From: Hydrogenophaga sp. SL48
GTDB taxonomy: Bacteria; Pseudomonadota; Gammaproteobacteria; Burkholderiales; Burkholderiaceae_C
Direction: 5' to 3'
DNA: 64,000 nt
Assembly: GCF_021729865.1 (NCBI RefSeq)
Contig: NZ_CP063400.1
Span: 62,001 to 126,000, forward strand
The position numbers and the translations under genes are program-made. This document shows, in pieces, positions 24,781 through 33,764 of the stretch (position 1 is the stretch's first letter; each line of letters begins with the position of its first letter). The notes under the pieces were generated by a model. It worked only from the letters and a program-made list of their open reading frames with translations, had not been told where the DNA came from and made no database searches.

Positions 24781-27700
24781 ATGAAACCCACCTCACACCA
24801 CATCGAACGACTTGTCGCCATGCGCCGCCAGCGCGCCGGGACCGATTGGTTTCGTGCGGCGGCGCTGCTGCCGATGGGCGCGATCTTCGCGTTGACGCCG
24901 TTGGCGGCGAGCGCCCAAACGGCCAAACCTGTCCAGCAGGCCCCGGCCACGGTGGCCGCGCCGGTCGCGACCCAGGTGAAGCCTGGACAGGTGCTGACCC
25001 TGCCGGGCGGTGGCCGGGTGTGGGCGACGGAAGATCCGGCCAACCTCACGCCGCAGATGAACGTGTCGTCCACCTCCATCGCCGGCATCCGCGACGACAG
25101 GCTGAGCGAGGCCCTGAGCTTCAACTACAGCAGCAACTACGCCGGCTTCATTCAGCGCATGGAGTTGCTGGTGTTCAGCGGGCGCGACACCGATCTGGTC
25201 AAACCCCTGGTCACCCTGCCTTTGTCCGTGAGCGGCGAGGGGATTGCGCAATGGGACGGCCAGTTGCCCGCGGGCCATGGCCTGCGCGCCGGTGACACGC
25301 TGGTCTATTTGGTGCGGGCCTACGGCACGGGCGGTCAGCTGGACGAAACACAGACGCGTTCCGTGCGCCTGTACACCGAGCAGGAATGGCGCCTGGCCAA
25401 GGAACAGTTGCTCAGCGAGAGCAACCAGCTGGCCGACGGCTTCACCCTTGACCAGCGCCTGGCGCGACAGGCGCAGCTGGTCAACGGTCTCGTGAAGCAG
25501 AACATTCCCCTGTCGGGCTCGATCGTGCGCATCTTCGGGCAGGACATCCCGGACGACGCCCAGGTCCAGATCAACGGCAAGACGGCGTCGCTGGACAACA
25601 ACCGCCGTTTCGTGTCCGAGGTCCTGCTCCCCGTCGGTTCGCACAGCCTGAAGATCGACGTCAGTGGCCTGAAAGCCGCGCCGGACTTTTCCCGCCAGCT
25701 GGACGTGAACATCAGCGGCGAGTACTTCTTCATGGTCGGCATGGCGGATTTCTACCTGTCCAAATCCAAGGTGTCGGGCAACATCGAACCCGCCTCGGCA
25801 GAGGATGGCTTCGATCAGGAGCTGCTCAAGGAGGGGCGCCTGGCCTTCTACCTCAAAGGCAAGATCCAGGGCAAATACCTCATCACCGCCCAGGCCGACA
25901 CCGAAGACCAGGAACTGAACAACCTGTTCAAGAACTTCTTCAAGGCCACGCCCCAGGACATCTTCCGTCGCCTTGATCCGGACCAGTACTACTCGGTGTA
26001 CGGCGACGACGCCACCGGCTACCGCGACGTGGACAGCGCCGGCAAGCTCTACGTGCGGCTCGACTGGGACAAGAACCAGGCGATCTGGGGCAACTTCAAC
26101 ACCGGCATCGATGGCGGCGAGTTCAACCAGTACCAACGCACGCTCTATGGCGGGGCGCTCAAATGGCGCAGCAACGGCACCACCCGGTTCGACGATCCGA
26201 AGGCGCAGGCCACCGTGTTTGCGTCGGAAGCCCAGTCGGCCAAGGGCTACAGCGATCTGCTGGGCACCGGGGGCAGCCTGTATTACCTCAAGCACACCGA
26301 CGTGCTGCGGGGCTCCGAGCAATTGCACGTCGAGGTCCGTGACAGGGTGACCGGGCAGGTGGTCCGGCGCGGGCGCCTGGTCTTCGGCACCGACTACGAG
26401 ATCGACTACATCCAGGGCCGCATCATCCTGAGCCGCCCGCTGGGCCGCAGCGATCTGGACAGCGGGTTCGGCATCACGCGCCTGAGCGCCGAGGGCGACC
26501 ACGAGAACCACCTGCTCGTGGACTACGAGTACGTCCCCGAGGGCTTGGAGAACCTCGTGGTCGGCGGGCGTGGCCAGGTCTGGGCGGGCGACCATGTGGC
26601 GGTCGGCGGCACCGTGGTGTCGGAAGACCGCGCGGGCGACGACTACAAGCTGCAGGGGGTGGATGTCACGCTGCGTGCAGGGCGGGGCACCTACCTCAAG
26701 GCGGAACTGGCCCAGAGCGAATCGACCCAGTCGGACGTGCACTACTCCGACAACGGCGGCCTCACCTACACCCAGCGGGCGGTGGCCCTGGAGACCGAGG
26801 ACCGATCGGGGCGGGCGCTGGGCGTCGAGGCGAAGGTCAACCTCTATGAACTCGGGCTGACGAAAGGCAACGTGAGCGCCGGGGCCTGGTACAAGGACCG
26901 GGAGGCCGGTTATTCCACCGCCCGGGCCGAATCGGCCGGGTTGCACAGCCGCGAGGCGGGTGTCGAGCTGGTGGGGCAGGTGGCTGCCGACCTGGACGTG
27001 GGGGCGCGGCTGAGCCGGCGCGAGACCGATGCCCAGGCGAGCATCGAGCAAGCCCAGCTGGTGGGCAACTGGCGCCTGGACGACGTGCAAAGCGTGGGCC
27101 TGGAGCTGCGCCGGATCCGCTCGGCCGAACCGGGCGGGGACTTCACCGAGAGGGACGAGGCGGTGCGCAACGCGGGGCAGGGCATCGGTACCGCCACCTA
27201 CATGGGGCTTCGCTACAAGCGCAAGTTCGGTGGCCAGACCGAAGGTTATGCCTTTGTGCAGAGCACCCTGCAAAGCGACGAGACGCTGAAAAACGATCGC
27301 TACGGACTCGGGGCCACCCGGTACTTCGGCGAGCGTTCGTCGGCGACCGCCGAGGTGTCGACCGGCACGCGCGGCGTGGCCGGCAAGCTCGAAGGCAGCT
27401 ACTACGTCACACCCGACTACAACCTGTACACCCGCTACGCCTACGCGACGCAACCGGGCGATCTCTTTGGCAGCGATCCGTTCGAAGACGGGCTCGGTCG
27501 CAGCCTGTCGCTGGGTCAGCGCTGGAACGCGGGCGGCGGCCTGAGCCTGTTCCAGGAGGCGCAGCTGAGCGACCGGGCGGGGACCAGCGGGCGCGGCCAG
27601 AACCTGGGCATGGACTACAACATCGCGCGGCACTGGCAGCTCGGCCTGCGCTACGCGCAGAGCCGGATCGAGGACGCCGAGGGCGGTGAAACCCTGCGTC

Positions 27701-28434
27701 GCTCGGGCACCGTGCTGGCCAGCTACAACGACAGCCGGACCAGCTTCACCCCACGGTTCGAATACCGCCGGGACCGGGGCGCCCAGGCCCGCAACCAGTA
27801 CCTGCTGAGCGTGGGCCTGACCCGCAAATTCAGCGAAGACTGGCGCACGGCGTTGCGGCTGAGGACCTCCCTGACCCGCGACCTGCAGGACCGCAACGAC
27901 GACGCCCGCTTCACCGAAGCCAGCGTGGGGCTGGCGTACCGCCCCGCCGACAGCGGCCGCTGGGCCTGGTTGTCGAAGTACACCTACCTGTACGACCTGG
28001 GCACGGTGGCGCAGATTTCGCCCACCTCCGGCGTGGCCAACAACTCGGTGGACCAGCGGGCGCACATCGCCGCCTCCGAGGTGCTGTACCGGATCAACCC
28101 GGTGTGGGAAGTGGGGGGCAAATACGCCTACCGCAACGGCGAACTGCGCGAGGGGCGCAACACCGGCGCCTGGTATGAAAACACGCGCCACTTCGTCGCC
28201 GGGCAGGTCCGCTACCGCGTGCTGCAGAGCTGGGACGTGCTGGTCGAACACCGCTGGCTGCAGACCGTGCAGGACAAGAACCAGCGGTCCGGCTGGCTGG
28301 CCGGCGTGGACAAGCAGATCACGCCCCATTTCCGCCTCGGGGTGGGCTACAACTTCACCGACTTCAGCGACGATCTGCGCCACTCGGACTACCGGTACAA
28401 GGGCTGGTACCTCAACGCGGTGGGCGTGTACTGA
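24781..28434 (+). CDS. Large outer-membrane beta-barrel protein, putative partner of the giant repeat protein
   Basis: A 1217-residue protein. The signal peptide ends near residue 45 (PLAASAQT). The N-terminal third is soluble beta-rich, including a module like that in carbohydrate- or peptidoglycan-associated proteins (SGSIVRIFGQDIPDDAQVQI and a SHSLKIDVSGLK strand). The rest is rich in alternating aromatic strands and closes with a terminal Tyr (GWYLNAVGVY), as in BAM-assembled barrels. No TonB box or plug was recognised. The ATG at 24781 is chosen as the first Met before the signal. It is separated by 152 nt from the giant gene, on the same strand. Anchoring or exporting that protein is inference; the family is not named with certainty. 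Confidence 0.7.
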   Translation: MKPTSHHIERLVAMRRQRAGTDWFRAAALLPMGAIFALTPLAASAQTAKPVQQAPATVAAPVATQVKPGQVLTLPGGGRVWATEDPANLTPQMNVSSTSIAGIRDDRLSEALSFNYSSNYAGFIQRMELLVFSGRDTDLVKPLVTLPLSVSGEGIAQWDGQLPAGHGLRAGDTLVYLVRAYGTGGQLDETQTRSVRLYTEQEWRLAKEQLLSESNQLADGFTLDQRLARQAQLVNGLVKQNIPLSGSIVRIFGQDIPDDAQVQINGKTASLDNNRRFVSEVLLPVGSHSLKIDVSGLKAAPDFSRQLDVNISGEYFFMVGMADFYLSKSKVSGNIEPASAEDGFDQELLKEGRLAFYLKGKIQGKYLITAQADTEDQELNNLFKNFFKATPQDIFRRLDPDQYYSVYGDDATGYRDVDSAGKLYVRLDWDKNQAIWGNFNTGIDGGEFNQYQRTLYGGALKWRSNGTTRFDDPKAQATVFASEAQSAKGYSDLLGTGGSLYYLKHTDVLRGSEQLHVEVRDRVTGQVVRRGRLVFGTDYEIDYIQGRIILSRPLGRSDLDSGFGITRLSAEGDHENHLLVDYEYVPEGLENLVVGGRGQVWAGDHVAVGGTVVSEDRAGDDYKLQGVDVTLRAGRGTYLKAELAQSESTQSDVHYSDNGGLTYTQRAVALETEDRSGRALGVEAKVNLYELGLTKGNVSAGAWYKDREAGYSTARAESAGLHSREAGVELVGQVAADLDVGARLSRRETDAQASIEQAQLVGNWRLDDVQSVGLELRRIRSAEPGGDFTERDEAVRNAGQGIGTATYMGLRYKRKFGGQTEGYAFVQSTLQSDETLKNDRYGLGATRYFGERSSATAEVSTGTRGVAGKLEGSYYVTPDYNLYTRYAYATQPGDLFGSDPFEDGLGRSLSLGQRWNAGGGLSLFQEAQLSDRAGTSGRGQNLGMDYNIARHWQLGLRYAQSRIEDAEGGETLRRSGTVLASYNDSRTSFTPRFEYRRDRGAQARNQYLLSVGLTRKFSEDWRTALRLRTSLTRDLQDRNDDARFTEASVGLAYRPADSGRWAWLSKYTYLYDLGTVAQISPTSGVANNSVDQRAHIAASEVLYRINPVWEVGGKYAYRNGELREGRNTGAWYENTRHFVAGQVRYRVLQSWDVLVEHRWLQTVQDKNQRSGWLAGVDKQITPHFRLGVGYNFTDFSDDLRHSDYRYKGWYLNAVGVY

Positions 28435-28861
28435 ACGGCCGCGTGTCTTCTCGCCGGACCCCCTGAGGGTCATCACCTGGCCGGAGAACGCCCTGTTCTC
28501 GATGGCCCGCCGTGGTGTCGTCAGTCCCATGGCCCCGGTGTCCCCGCCCCGATCCTGACGGTGGCGTGACCGGGGCCACCAGCGCCCCTCCTGCGGGTGG
28601 CCGGGGTGGCACCGAAGCCACCCGTTTCAGGCGTTCTTGAGCGGGCGGGCACCCGGATTCTCCGGGCAGGTCTTTCCCCGTCCTCATCGCCTTTGCTGCA
28701 CCACAGCAACAAAAAAACCCTGGCGATGCGAATAAATCACGCCGACTTTGTTGCAAATCATTGCAAAATGTATCAATCAGCGTCAGTTTGTGACAAACGA
28801 CAAGGGTCGAAGGTAAGAAATTGGACCTCGCTGCACCCCACCCAATCATTCAGGAGATTGC
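28435..28861 (+). promoter_or_regulatory. 427-nt intergenic region with candidate promoter for the pilus operon
   Basis: The first 250 nt are GC-rich with several imperfect hairpins (GGTGGC/GCCACC type) and no gene. From about 28700 the sequence becomes AT-rich. TTGTTG (28748-28753) and TATCAA (28771-28776) are spaced 17 nt and may be -35/-10 boxes, overlapped by a TTGCAAA direct repeat. AGGAG lies before the first pilin ATG. The promoter call is tentative. Confidence 0.4.
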
Positions 28862-29683
28862 ATGAAGCACGGTTTAGCGGCGGCCCGAGTGGCTGCAAGT
28901 TCGGGCAGGCGCGGCACGCAGGGCGGCTTCACCCTGGTGGAGTTGTCGGTGGTGCTGGCCGTCATCGGTCTGATCATCGGCGCGATGGCCATCGGCAAAG
29001 ATGTCCAGCGCAACGCCGAGTACACCAAGGTCAAGAACAAGTTCATCGACCAGTGGGAGCAGTCCTACAACCAGTACTACCAGCGCACGGGCGTGGTGGT
29101 GGGCGACAGCCAGACCGCACCTCGCCTCATGGTCAACGGCCTGAACTACACGGTGGGGGCGGGTGTGCCGATTTCCGGCGGGAACATGACCGCCGTGGCG
29201 GCTGGGGACGTTCCCCGTGTGTGCGACAAGGCGGACGGGGGTGGCATGACCGCGCGCGGCACAGCGGTGACCACCCTGCGCACCCAGATGACCCAGACGG
29301 GTGTGCGCCTGCCGCCCGGTCGTGCCGAGGGGTTTGAAGACCGGTATGTCTACCTCGACAGCAACGGCAACCCGCAGGAGGTGCAGGTCTGCTTCCAGTG
29401 GAACCCGCCCACCAGCCCCGACGGCTCCGGCAACGTGATGGTCATCTCCGGCCTCACGCCCGACCTGGCCCGCATGCTGGACCAGATCACCGACGGCAAG
29501 CCCGACGCGCAGGAAGGCCGCTTCCGCCTGCAAGGCATCGCCAACGGCACCGCGAACGCACCGGGCGTGCAGTGGAACCGCACCAACGACGATTCCATCG
29601 CCAGCGGCGCCACTGGCGACAACCGGCGGTTTGACGAAGACCAGGTCGCGACCGTGGTCGCCATCTACAAGATGAACCAATAA
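28862..29683 (+). CDS. Type IV prepilin-like protein A
   Basis: A 273-residue prepilin-like protein. A 22-residue basic leader ends G-G before FTLVELSVVLAVIGLIIG, giving Glu at +5 and the hydrophobic assembly helix. The C-domain includes VRLPPGRAEGFEDRYVYLDS, then a QEVQVCF strand, and ends DEDQVATVVAIYKMNQ. It is longer than a classical pilin. It is the first gene of the locus, and with paralogue B could be the major subunit. The leader needs a PilD-type peptidase, absent from this window. An AGGAG ribosome site precedes it. A 38-nt stretch (29351-29388) is identical to one in pilin G, 17 kb away. Confidence 0.85.
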   Translation: MKHGLAAARVAASSGRRGTQGGFTLVELSVVLAVIGLIIGAMAIGKDVQRNAEYTKVKNKFIDQWEQSYNQYYQRTGVVVGDSQTAPRLMVNGLNYTVGAGVPISGGNMTAVAAGDVPRVCDKADGGGMTARGTAVTTLRTQMTQTGVRLPPGRAEGFEDRYVYLDSNGNPQEVQVCFQWNPPTSPDGSGNVMVISGLTPDLARMLDQITDGKPDAQEGRFRLQGIANGTANAPGVQWNRTNDDSIASGATGDNRRFDEDQVATVVAIYKMNQ

Positions 29684-29710
29684 GTCCACCCCTCCACCGG
29701 ACCACACACC

Positions 29711-30607
29711 ATGAAGCATTCAATGCACAACCGCCGTGCCGCCCAGTCGGGCTTCACCCTGATCGAGCTGACCCTGGTGCTGGCCGTGATCGGCCTGATC
29801 ATCGGCGCCATCGCCATCGGCAAAGACGTTCAGCGCAACGCCGAATACACCAAGGTCTCCAACAAGTTCCTGGAGCAGTGGAAGATGGCCTACGACCAGT
29901 ACTACCAGCGCACGGGCACGGTGGTCGGCGACTGCCAGCAGGCACCGACCTACATGGTCAACGGCGCAGAAACCGGGATTGGCGGGGCCGGCTCCTGCCA
30001 GCGTGGGGGTGCCCAGGCTGTTGCCGGCATTCCCGAGAACTTCACCAACACCGGCCTGAAGGTCTGCGAAGGCCAGGGCTACGCGGCCGGTCAGACCGGT
30101 GTGGACGACGTGGGCCTGGCGACCCAGGGCCTGCGCACGCTGATGACCCGCCACGGTGTGCGCCTGCCGCCAGGCCGTGGTGAAGCGCACGAAGACCGCT
30201 ACGTGTACCAGGACACCAACGGCAACTCCACCGAGGTTCAGGTGTGCTTCCAGTGGAACCGTGCGGGCACCGCCAGTGGCGCCGGCAACGTGATGGTGGT
30301 GCGGGGCCTCACGCCCGACCTGGCCCGCTACATCGACCAGATCATCGACGGCAAACCCGACTCGCGCGAAGGCCGCTTCCGCATCCAGGGTCGCGATGCC
30401 CACACCCAGTCTGCCGAAGCCAACGCGCCAGGCACCTCCTGGGAAGCCAACAACACGGTGGCCAGCAACATCGGCGGCAACGCCCAGTCCGGCACCGACG
30501 CCACCGCCATCGGTGCCGACAACCCCGGTGGCGCCACCACCACCGGTCGCGAGTACGACGAAGACCGCGTGACCCTGCTCACCGCCCACTGGGCGATGGA
30601 CCAGTAA
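29711..30607 (+). CDS. Type IV prepilin-like protein B (paralogue of A)
   Basis: A 298-residue tandem paralogue of protein A. Cleavage is after Gly14 (QSG before FTLIELTLVLAVIGLII, Glu at +5), and the helix end and first stalk residues are nearly the same (AIGKDVQRNAEYTKVSNKF). The C-domain keeps VRLPPGRGEAHEDRYVYQDT and EVQVCFQWN but has an extra Cys pair region around GSCQRGG and LKVCEGQGY. Two more Thr/Asn-rich loops come near the end. The stop abuts the ATG of the next gene. Likely a co-assembled or alternative pilus subunit. Confidence 0.85.
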   Translation: MKHSMHNRRAAQSGFTLIELTLVLAVIGLIIGAIAIGKDVQRNAEYTKVSNKFLEQWKMAYDQYYQRTGTVVGDCQQAPTYMVNGAETGIGGAGSCQRGGAQAVAGIPENFTNTGLKVCEGQGYAAGQTGVDDVGLATQGLRTLMTRHGVRLPPGRGEAHEDRYVYQDTNGNSTEVQVCFQWNRAGTASGAGNVMVVRGLTPDLARYIDQIIDGKPDSREGRFRIQGRDAHTQSAEANAPGTSWEANNTVASNIGGNAQSGTDATAIGADNPGGATTTGREYDEDRVTLLTAHWAMDQ

Positions 30608-31087
30608 ATGGCCTTGCCCCGTCACGTGCGCCTGGGCATTCTGGGCATCGCCACCGCCGCGCTGGCCGTTGCGGCCTGGGCAGCGCTGGACAGCGTTTCC
30701 CGGTTGAGCAGCGCCCGCCAGCAGACGGTGCAAGCCCGCACCGAGCTGGGCCAGCTGCGCGCCCTGCTGCCGGCCATCGAACAGCGCGAAGCTTTCATCC
30801 GGGAGGCCGACGTGATTCGCACCCGGATCGAAAAGGACGGGCTCGATCCGGAGCGCTGGACCCATCGCCGGGTGCAGCGAACCGCGGCCGTGGTGTCCCG
30901 GCAGGACGCAGAAAAGACCTTGGGCCAGCTGGTGGGCGTGAACGCGCGGCAGTGGTTCGCGCCCGAGACCTTTGCCGTGTCGGTGGTCAGTCCCGAGGCG
31001 GGGCTGTTCACACCGGCGCTCCCGGACGACCGGGGCTTCAGCCTCGAGATGACCGGCATGGTCCATTTCCCGATCAGTGCACCATGA
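30608..31087 (+). CDS. Small inner-membrane assembly protein (PilO/GspM/MshJ-like position)
   Basis: A 159-residue protein with one N-terminal membrane helix (GILGIATAALAVAAWAAL), then a predicted coiled coil (RLSSARQQTVQARTELGQLR) and a small periplasmic domain ending MTGMVHFPISAP. This is the architecture of PilN/PilO, GspM and MshJ platform proteins, but sequence identity to one of them cannot be claimed. It starts directly after the pilin B stop and overlaps the next start by 4 nt (ATGA). It likely pairs with the following MshI-like protein. Confidence 0.55.
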   Translation: MALPRHVRLGILGIATAALAVAAWAALDSVSRLSSARQQTVQARTELGQLRALLPAIEQREAFIREADVIRTRIEKDGLDPERWTHRRVQRTAAVVSRQDAEKTLGQLVGVNARQWFAPETFAVSVVSPEAGLFTPALPDDRGFSLEMTGMVHFPISAP

Positions 31088-32373
31088 ACCCAGACCAGAT
31101 CATCCTCGCGTCCCCTCAAGGCTGGTTCCAGCTCAAAGAGGGCAGCTGCCTGCCGATTCAGCCCTGGTCGGGGCTGGACGGCTCGGCCCTGGTGGTGGTG
31201 GATTTCGAACAGTCCCAGTCCGGTGTCCAGGCCTGCAAGGGCAAGGCCGAGTACGCGGCGTCGCTGATCGAGAAGGCCGTTCGCACCGAAGGCCTGGTCG
31301 AAGGCCCGCTGCAGGTCTTCATTCACCGGCAGATCCGCCACACCGACAGCACGCTCGCCCTGTACACGGCCGTGCCGCTGGACGCCTGGCAGCAGCTGCA
31401 GACCTGGGCGGAGGGTCAGCGGGACCACTGCCTGATCGTGCCCCTGGCCAGCCTGCTGCCGGCCATGGCGACCGAAGGGCGGGTGCATGTGCTTCGCTCG
31501 GGCACCCAGCTGCATGCCTACAGCGAGTCCGAGGGCAAGATGCATTACGCGGGCGCCACCGCGCTGGGCACCGATGTGGCCGACATGCAGGCGCCTTTGC
31601 GCGCGCTGATGGCCCAGCTCCGGGCCAGCGCCGGCGGTGAGGCGGGCCAAGGCGTGTTGTGGTCGTCGACGCTCACCGACGAACTGGCCGCCGAGCAGGC
31701 CCTGGCGAGCCGGCTGGCCGAGCTGTCGTCGCAAGAGGTCAGGCTGGTGCCCCACGTCACCCTGCGGGGCGAAAGCACCGACCGCAAATCGTCGGCGCTC
31801 CCCCACCTGATCGGGGCCGCAGGGCAGAAGGCGGTGCAGGCCTCGGGCCTGGCCAAGCTGGCCTGGATGAGCGAGTCGTACGTGTTGCCACTGGCCGCGA
31901 TGATCGCCGTGGTGGCGGTGGGGCTGGGGGGCTTTGCCGTCTTTTCCCACCAGCTCGCGCAGCAGGAAACGCAGGTCGCGGCCTCGATGCAAGGCGAAAT
32001 GGCGGGCTTGCGCCAGCGGGCGTCGCTCGTGAGCCAGGCCGCACCCGCACCGGAGCTGGAGCCCTCCTTGGCCCTGACCCGCCAGCTGGGTCATGCCGCC
32101 ATCTACGACCCCATCCAGATGCTTCACACGATCCGCCGCGCGGCGGGCGCCGCCGTGCGTGTCCAGAACGTGCAGCTGGTCAAGGCCGACGCCACGCACA
32201 AGGCCCGCTTCCGGGTCGACGGTGTGGTGATCGACGGACGCAACGAGGAGTTGAGCCGCTTTTTGTCCGAGCTGAAGCTCGAAGGCTGGCAGGCCGAACC
32301 CGCCAACCCCGGCGACGGTTCGGTGGGGGCGTTCGCGTACCACCTCAAGCCCGTGGGCCACAAGAGTCTCTGA
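31084..32373 (+). CDS. MshI-like (PilM/PilN or GspL-like) assembly protein
   Basis: A 429-residue protein. The N-terminal 260 residues are cytoplasmic and look like the actin-like PilM/GspL fold (IILASPQGWFQLKEG start, then a LVVVDFEQ strand). One membrane helix (SYVLPLAAMIAVVAVGLGGF) follows near residues 262-285. A periplasmic coiled coil and a PilN-like ferredoxin-fold domain (VRVQNVQLVKADATHKARF) come last. This single-protein layout matches MshI. It would recruit the assembly ATPase to the platform. An 88-nt gap follows before the next gene. Confidence 0.65.
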   Translation: MNPDQIILASPQGWFQLKEGSCLPIQPWSGLDGSALVVVDFEQSQSGVQACKGKAEYAASLIEKAVRTEGLVEGPLQVFIHRQIRHTDSTLALYTAVPLDAWQQLQTWAEGQRDHCLIVPLASLLPAMATEGRVHVLRSGTQLHAYSESEGKMHYAGATALGTDVADMQAPLRALMAQLRASAGGEAGQGVLWSSTLTDELAAEQALASRLAELSSQEVRLVPHVTLRGESTDRKSSALPHLIGAAGQKAVQASGLAKLAWMSESYVLPLAAMIAVVAVGLGGFAVFSHQLAQQETQVAASMQGEMAGLRQRASLVSQAAPAPELEPSLALTRQLGHAAIYDPIQMLHTIRRAAGAAVRVQNVQLVKADATHKARFRVDGVVIDGRNEELSRFLSELKLEGWQAEPANPGDGSVGAFAYHLKPVGHKSL

Positions 32374-32461
32374 CCCTCGACAGGCCTCACCGGCGTCTGG
32401 CCGAGGCCGCAACAGGCTCGACAGACGCCGGGCTGGCTCCGGGCACCAACCAACAGAACGC

Positions 32462-33073
32462 ATGAAATACGCAGCCTTGACCCTCAGCACACTGTCACTC
32501 GCCATCCTGGCCTGGGGGACGGTGACCACGGCCCTCAAGATGGGACCCGGCGGCCGTCCCCTGCCCGCGAACGAGGTGTCGATCCGGCCACTGTCGGATC
32601 AGCAGCTGAAGGACCAGGCCGAGGCGCGGGAAGCGCTGGACGCCATGCGCGAGGTCGCCATGAGCCGCATGAAGGACTTCCCGGACGCCGGTGAAGCGCA
32701 GGGGCTCATGGGCAGCTCGGTGCGCCGGCTCCAGCCCCGGTTCGACAGCATCTTTGCGTCAACGCCTCCCGTGGTCGAGAAGGTGGCGTTCGGCGGCGCG
32801 GCGCGCCTGCCCCGCGCCATGTCCGCGATGCCGGTGTCGCTGCCCGTGCCCCGCGTCAGCCTCGTGCTCCAGACCGGCAGCGAAGGCCGCGCCATGGTGG
32901 ACGGCCGGCTGGTCCGCGTCGGCGACCCCGTGGCCGAGGGCATGGTGGTGAAGTCCATTTCCATGGAGTCCGTGGTGTTTGCCTCCCGCGGCGAGGAGCT
33001 TGTGGTGGCCGTGCCCCTGGAGCGCCTGCGGGTGCTGGGCGCGTTCCCGGCCTCACGGGCGAAAGGCAACTGA
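32462..33073 (+). CDS. PilP/GspC/MshK-like periplasmic assembly protein
   Basis: A 203-residue protein with an N-terminal membrane anchor (ALTLSTLSLAILAWGTV) and a C-terminal domain RAMVDGRLVRVGDPVAEGMV, then VVFASRGEELVVAVPL. This is the short homology-region fold of GspC/PilP/MshK that contacts the secretin. The middle is low complexity. It is second in the assembly block and overlaps the next ATG by one nucleotide (TGATGA). The role of linking the inner platform to the secretin is inferred from fold and position. Confidence 0.65.
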   Translation: MKYAALTLSTLSLAILAWGTVTTALKMGPGGRPLPANEVSIRPLSDQQLKDQAEAREALDAMREVAMSRMKDFPDAGEAQGLMGSSVRRLQPRFDSIFASTPPVVEKVAFGGAARLPRAMSAMPVSLPVPRVSLVLQTGSEGRAMVDGRLVRVGDPVAEGMVVKSISMESVVFASRGEELVVAVPLERLRVLGAFPASRAKGN

Positions 33074-33747
33074 TGAACAAGGGTGTTCTCTGGGGGGGTG
33101 GACTGGGGTTGCTGTTGCTCGCCTTCCTGGGGGGCTTCTGGCTGGCCGGGTCCCCCGCGGGATCGCCCACGGAGCCGACCCCCGCGCCGAGCGTGTCGCC
33201 GGTGGCGCCGCCACCGTCCGGTGCGGCCGGCGTTGCTGGCCCGGTCAGCCCGTCCATGTCCGGGCCCCCGCCTGGCATCGACGGGACGGCGCCGGCCACG
33301 CAGGCCGCGCCCGCGGCCGGCCAGGCTCCCTGGGCCGCCCCGAGCGCCGCGGCAGGCCCCGCCACCGCCCGCCCGACCAGGAGCCGCGAGGAGCGGCGCA
33401 AGGTCCGGGAACAGGTGCGCGCGCTGTCGGTCGAGCTGCAGGCCAAGGGCGCCAACGTCACCATGCAGGACGTGCGCACCTACCTCGACAAGGTGGAGCG
33501 CCTGGGGGGCGGCGATTTCGATGCGCGTTACTTCAGCACCATGCGCCAGATCGTGGACCAGACCGCGCGTGCACAGGCGCTCAACCAGGAGCTGACCAGG
33601 CTCTCCCAGCGCAATGCCCCCGCGGACGTGGCCCGCAAGCAGGCGATCCTGGCCGAACTGCGCGACGTCAGCGGCAAGGTCAGCAGCGGCGCGGCCGCGC
33701 TGCAGTCCTACTCGAACGAAGTCGCTGCCGGCGGCAAGCCGCGCTGA
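33073..33747 (+). CDS. Membrane-anchored Pro/Ala-rich coiled-coil protein of unknown function
   Basis: A 224-residue protein I do not recognise. It has a membrane helix at residues 5-26 (LWGGGLGLLLLAFLGGFWLA) and a roughly 90-residue Pro/Ala/Gly-rich linker. A charged helical region from REERRKVREQVRALSVELQA to near the end follows, with coiled-coil character. It lies between the MshK-like gene and a pilin gene within the assembly operon, overlapping its upstream neighbour, so it is probably a structural part of the machine. It has no counterpart I can name in the Vibrio msh locus. Confidence 0.65.
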   Translation: MNKGVLWGGGLGLLLLAFLGGFWLAGSPAGSPTEPTPAPSVSPVAPPPSGAAGVAGPVSPSMSGPPPGIDGTAPATQAAPAAGQAPWAAPSAAAGPATARPTRSREERRKVREQVRALSVELQAKGANVTMQDVRTYLDKVERLGGGDFDARYFSTMRQIVDQTARAQALNQELTRLSQRNAPADVARKQAILAELRDVSGKVSSGAAALQSYSNEVAAGGKPR

Positions 33748-33764
33748 GCGGACCGGACTGTTGC

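Noticed and set aside
24793..28530. 1245-codon open frame antisense to the outer-membrane barrel gene
   Set aside because: It has the composition of a shadow frame, no recognisable domain and no promoter or ribosome site. The sense frame has a signal peptide and barrel features.
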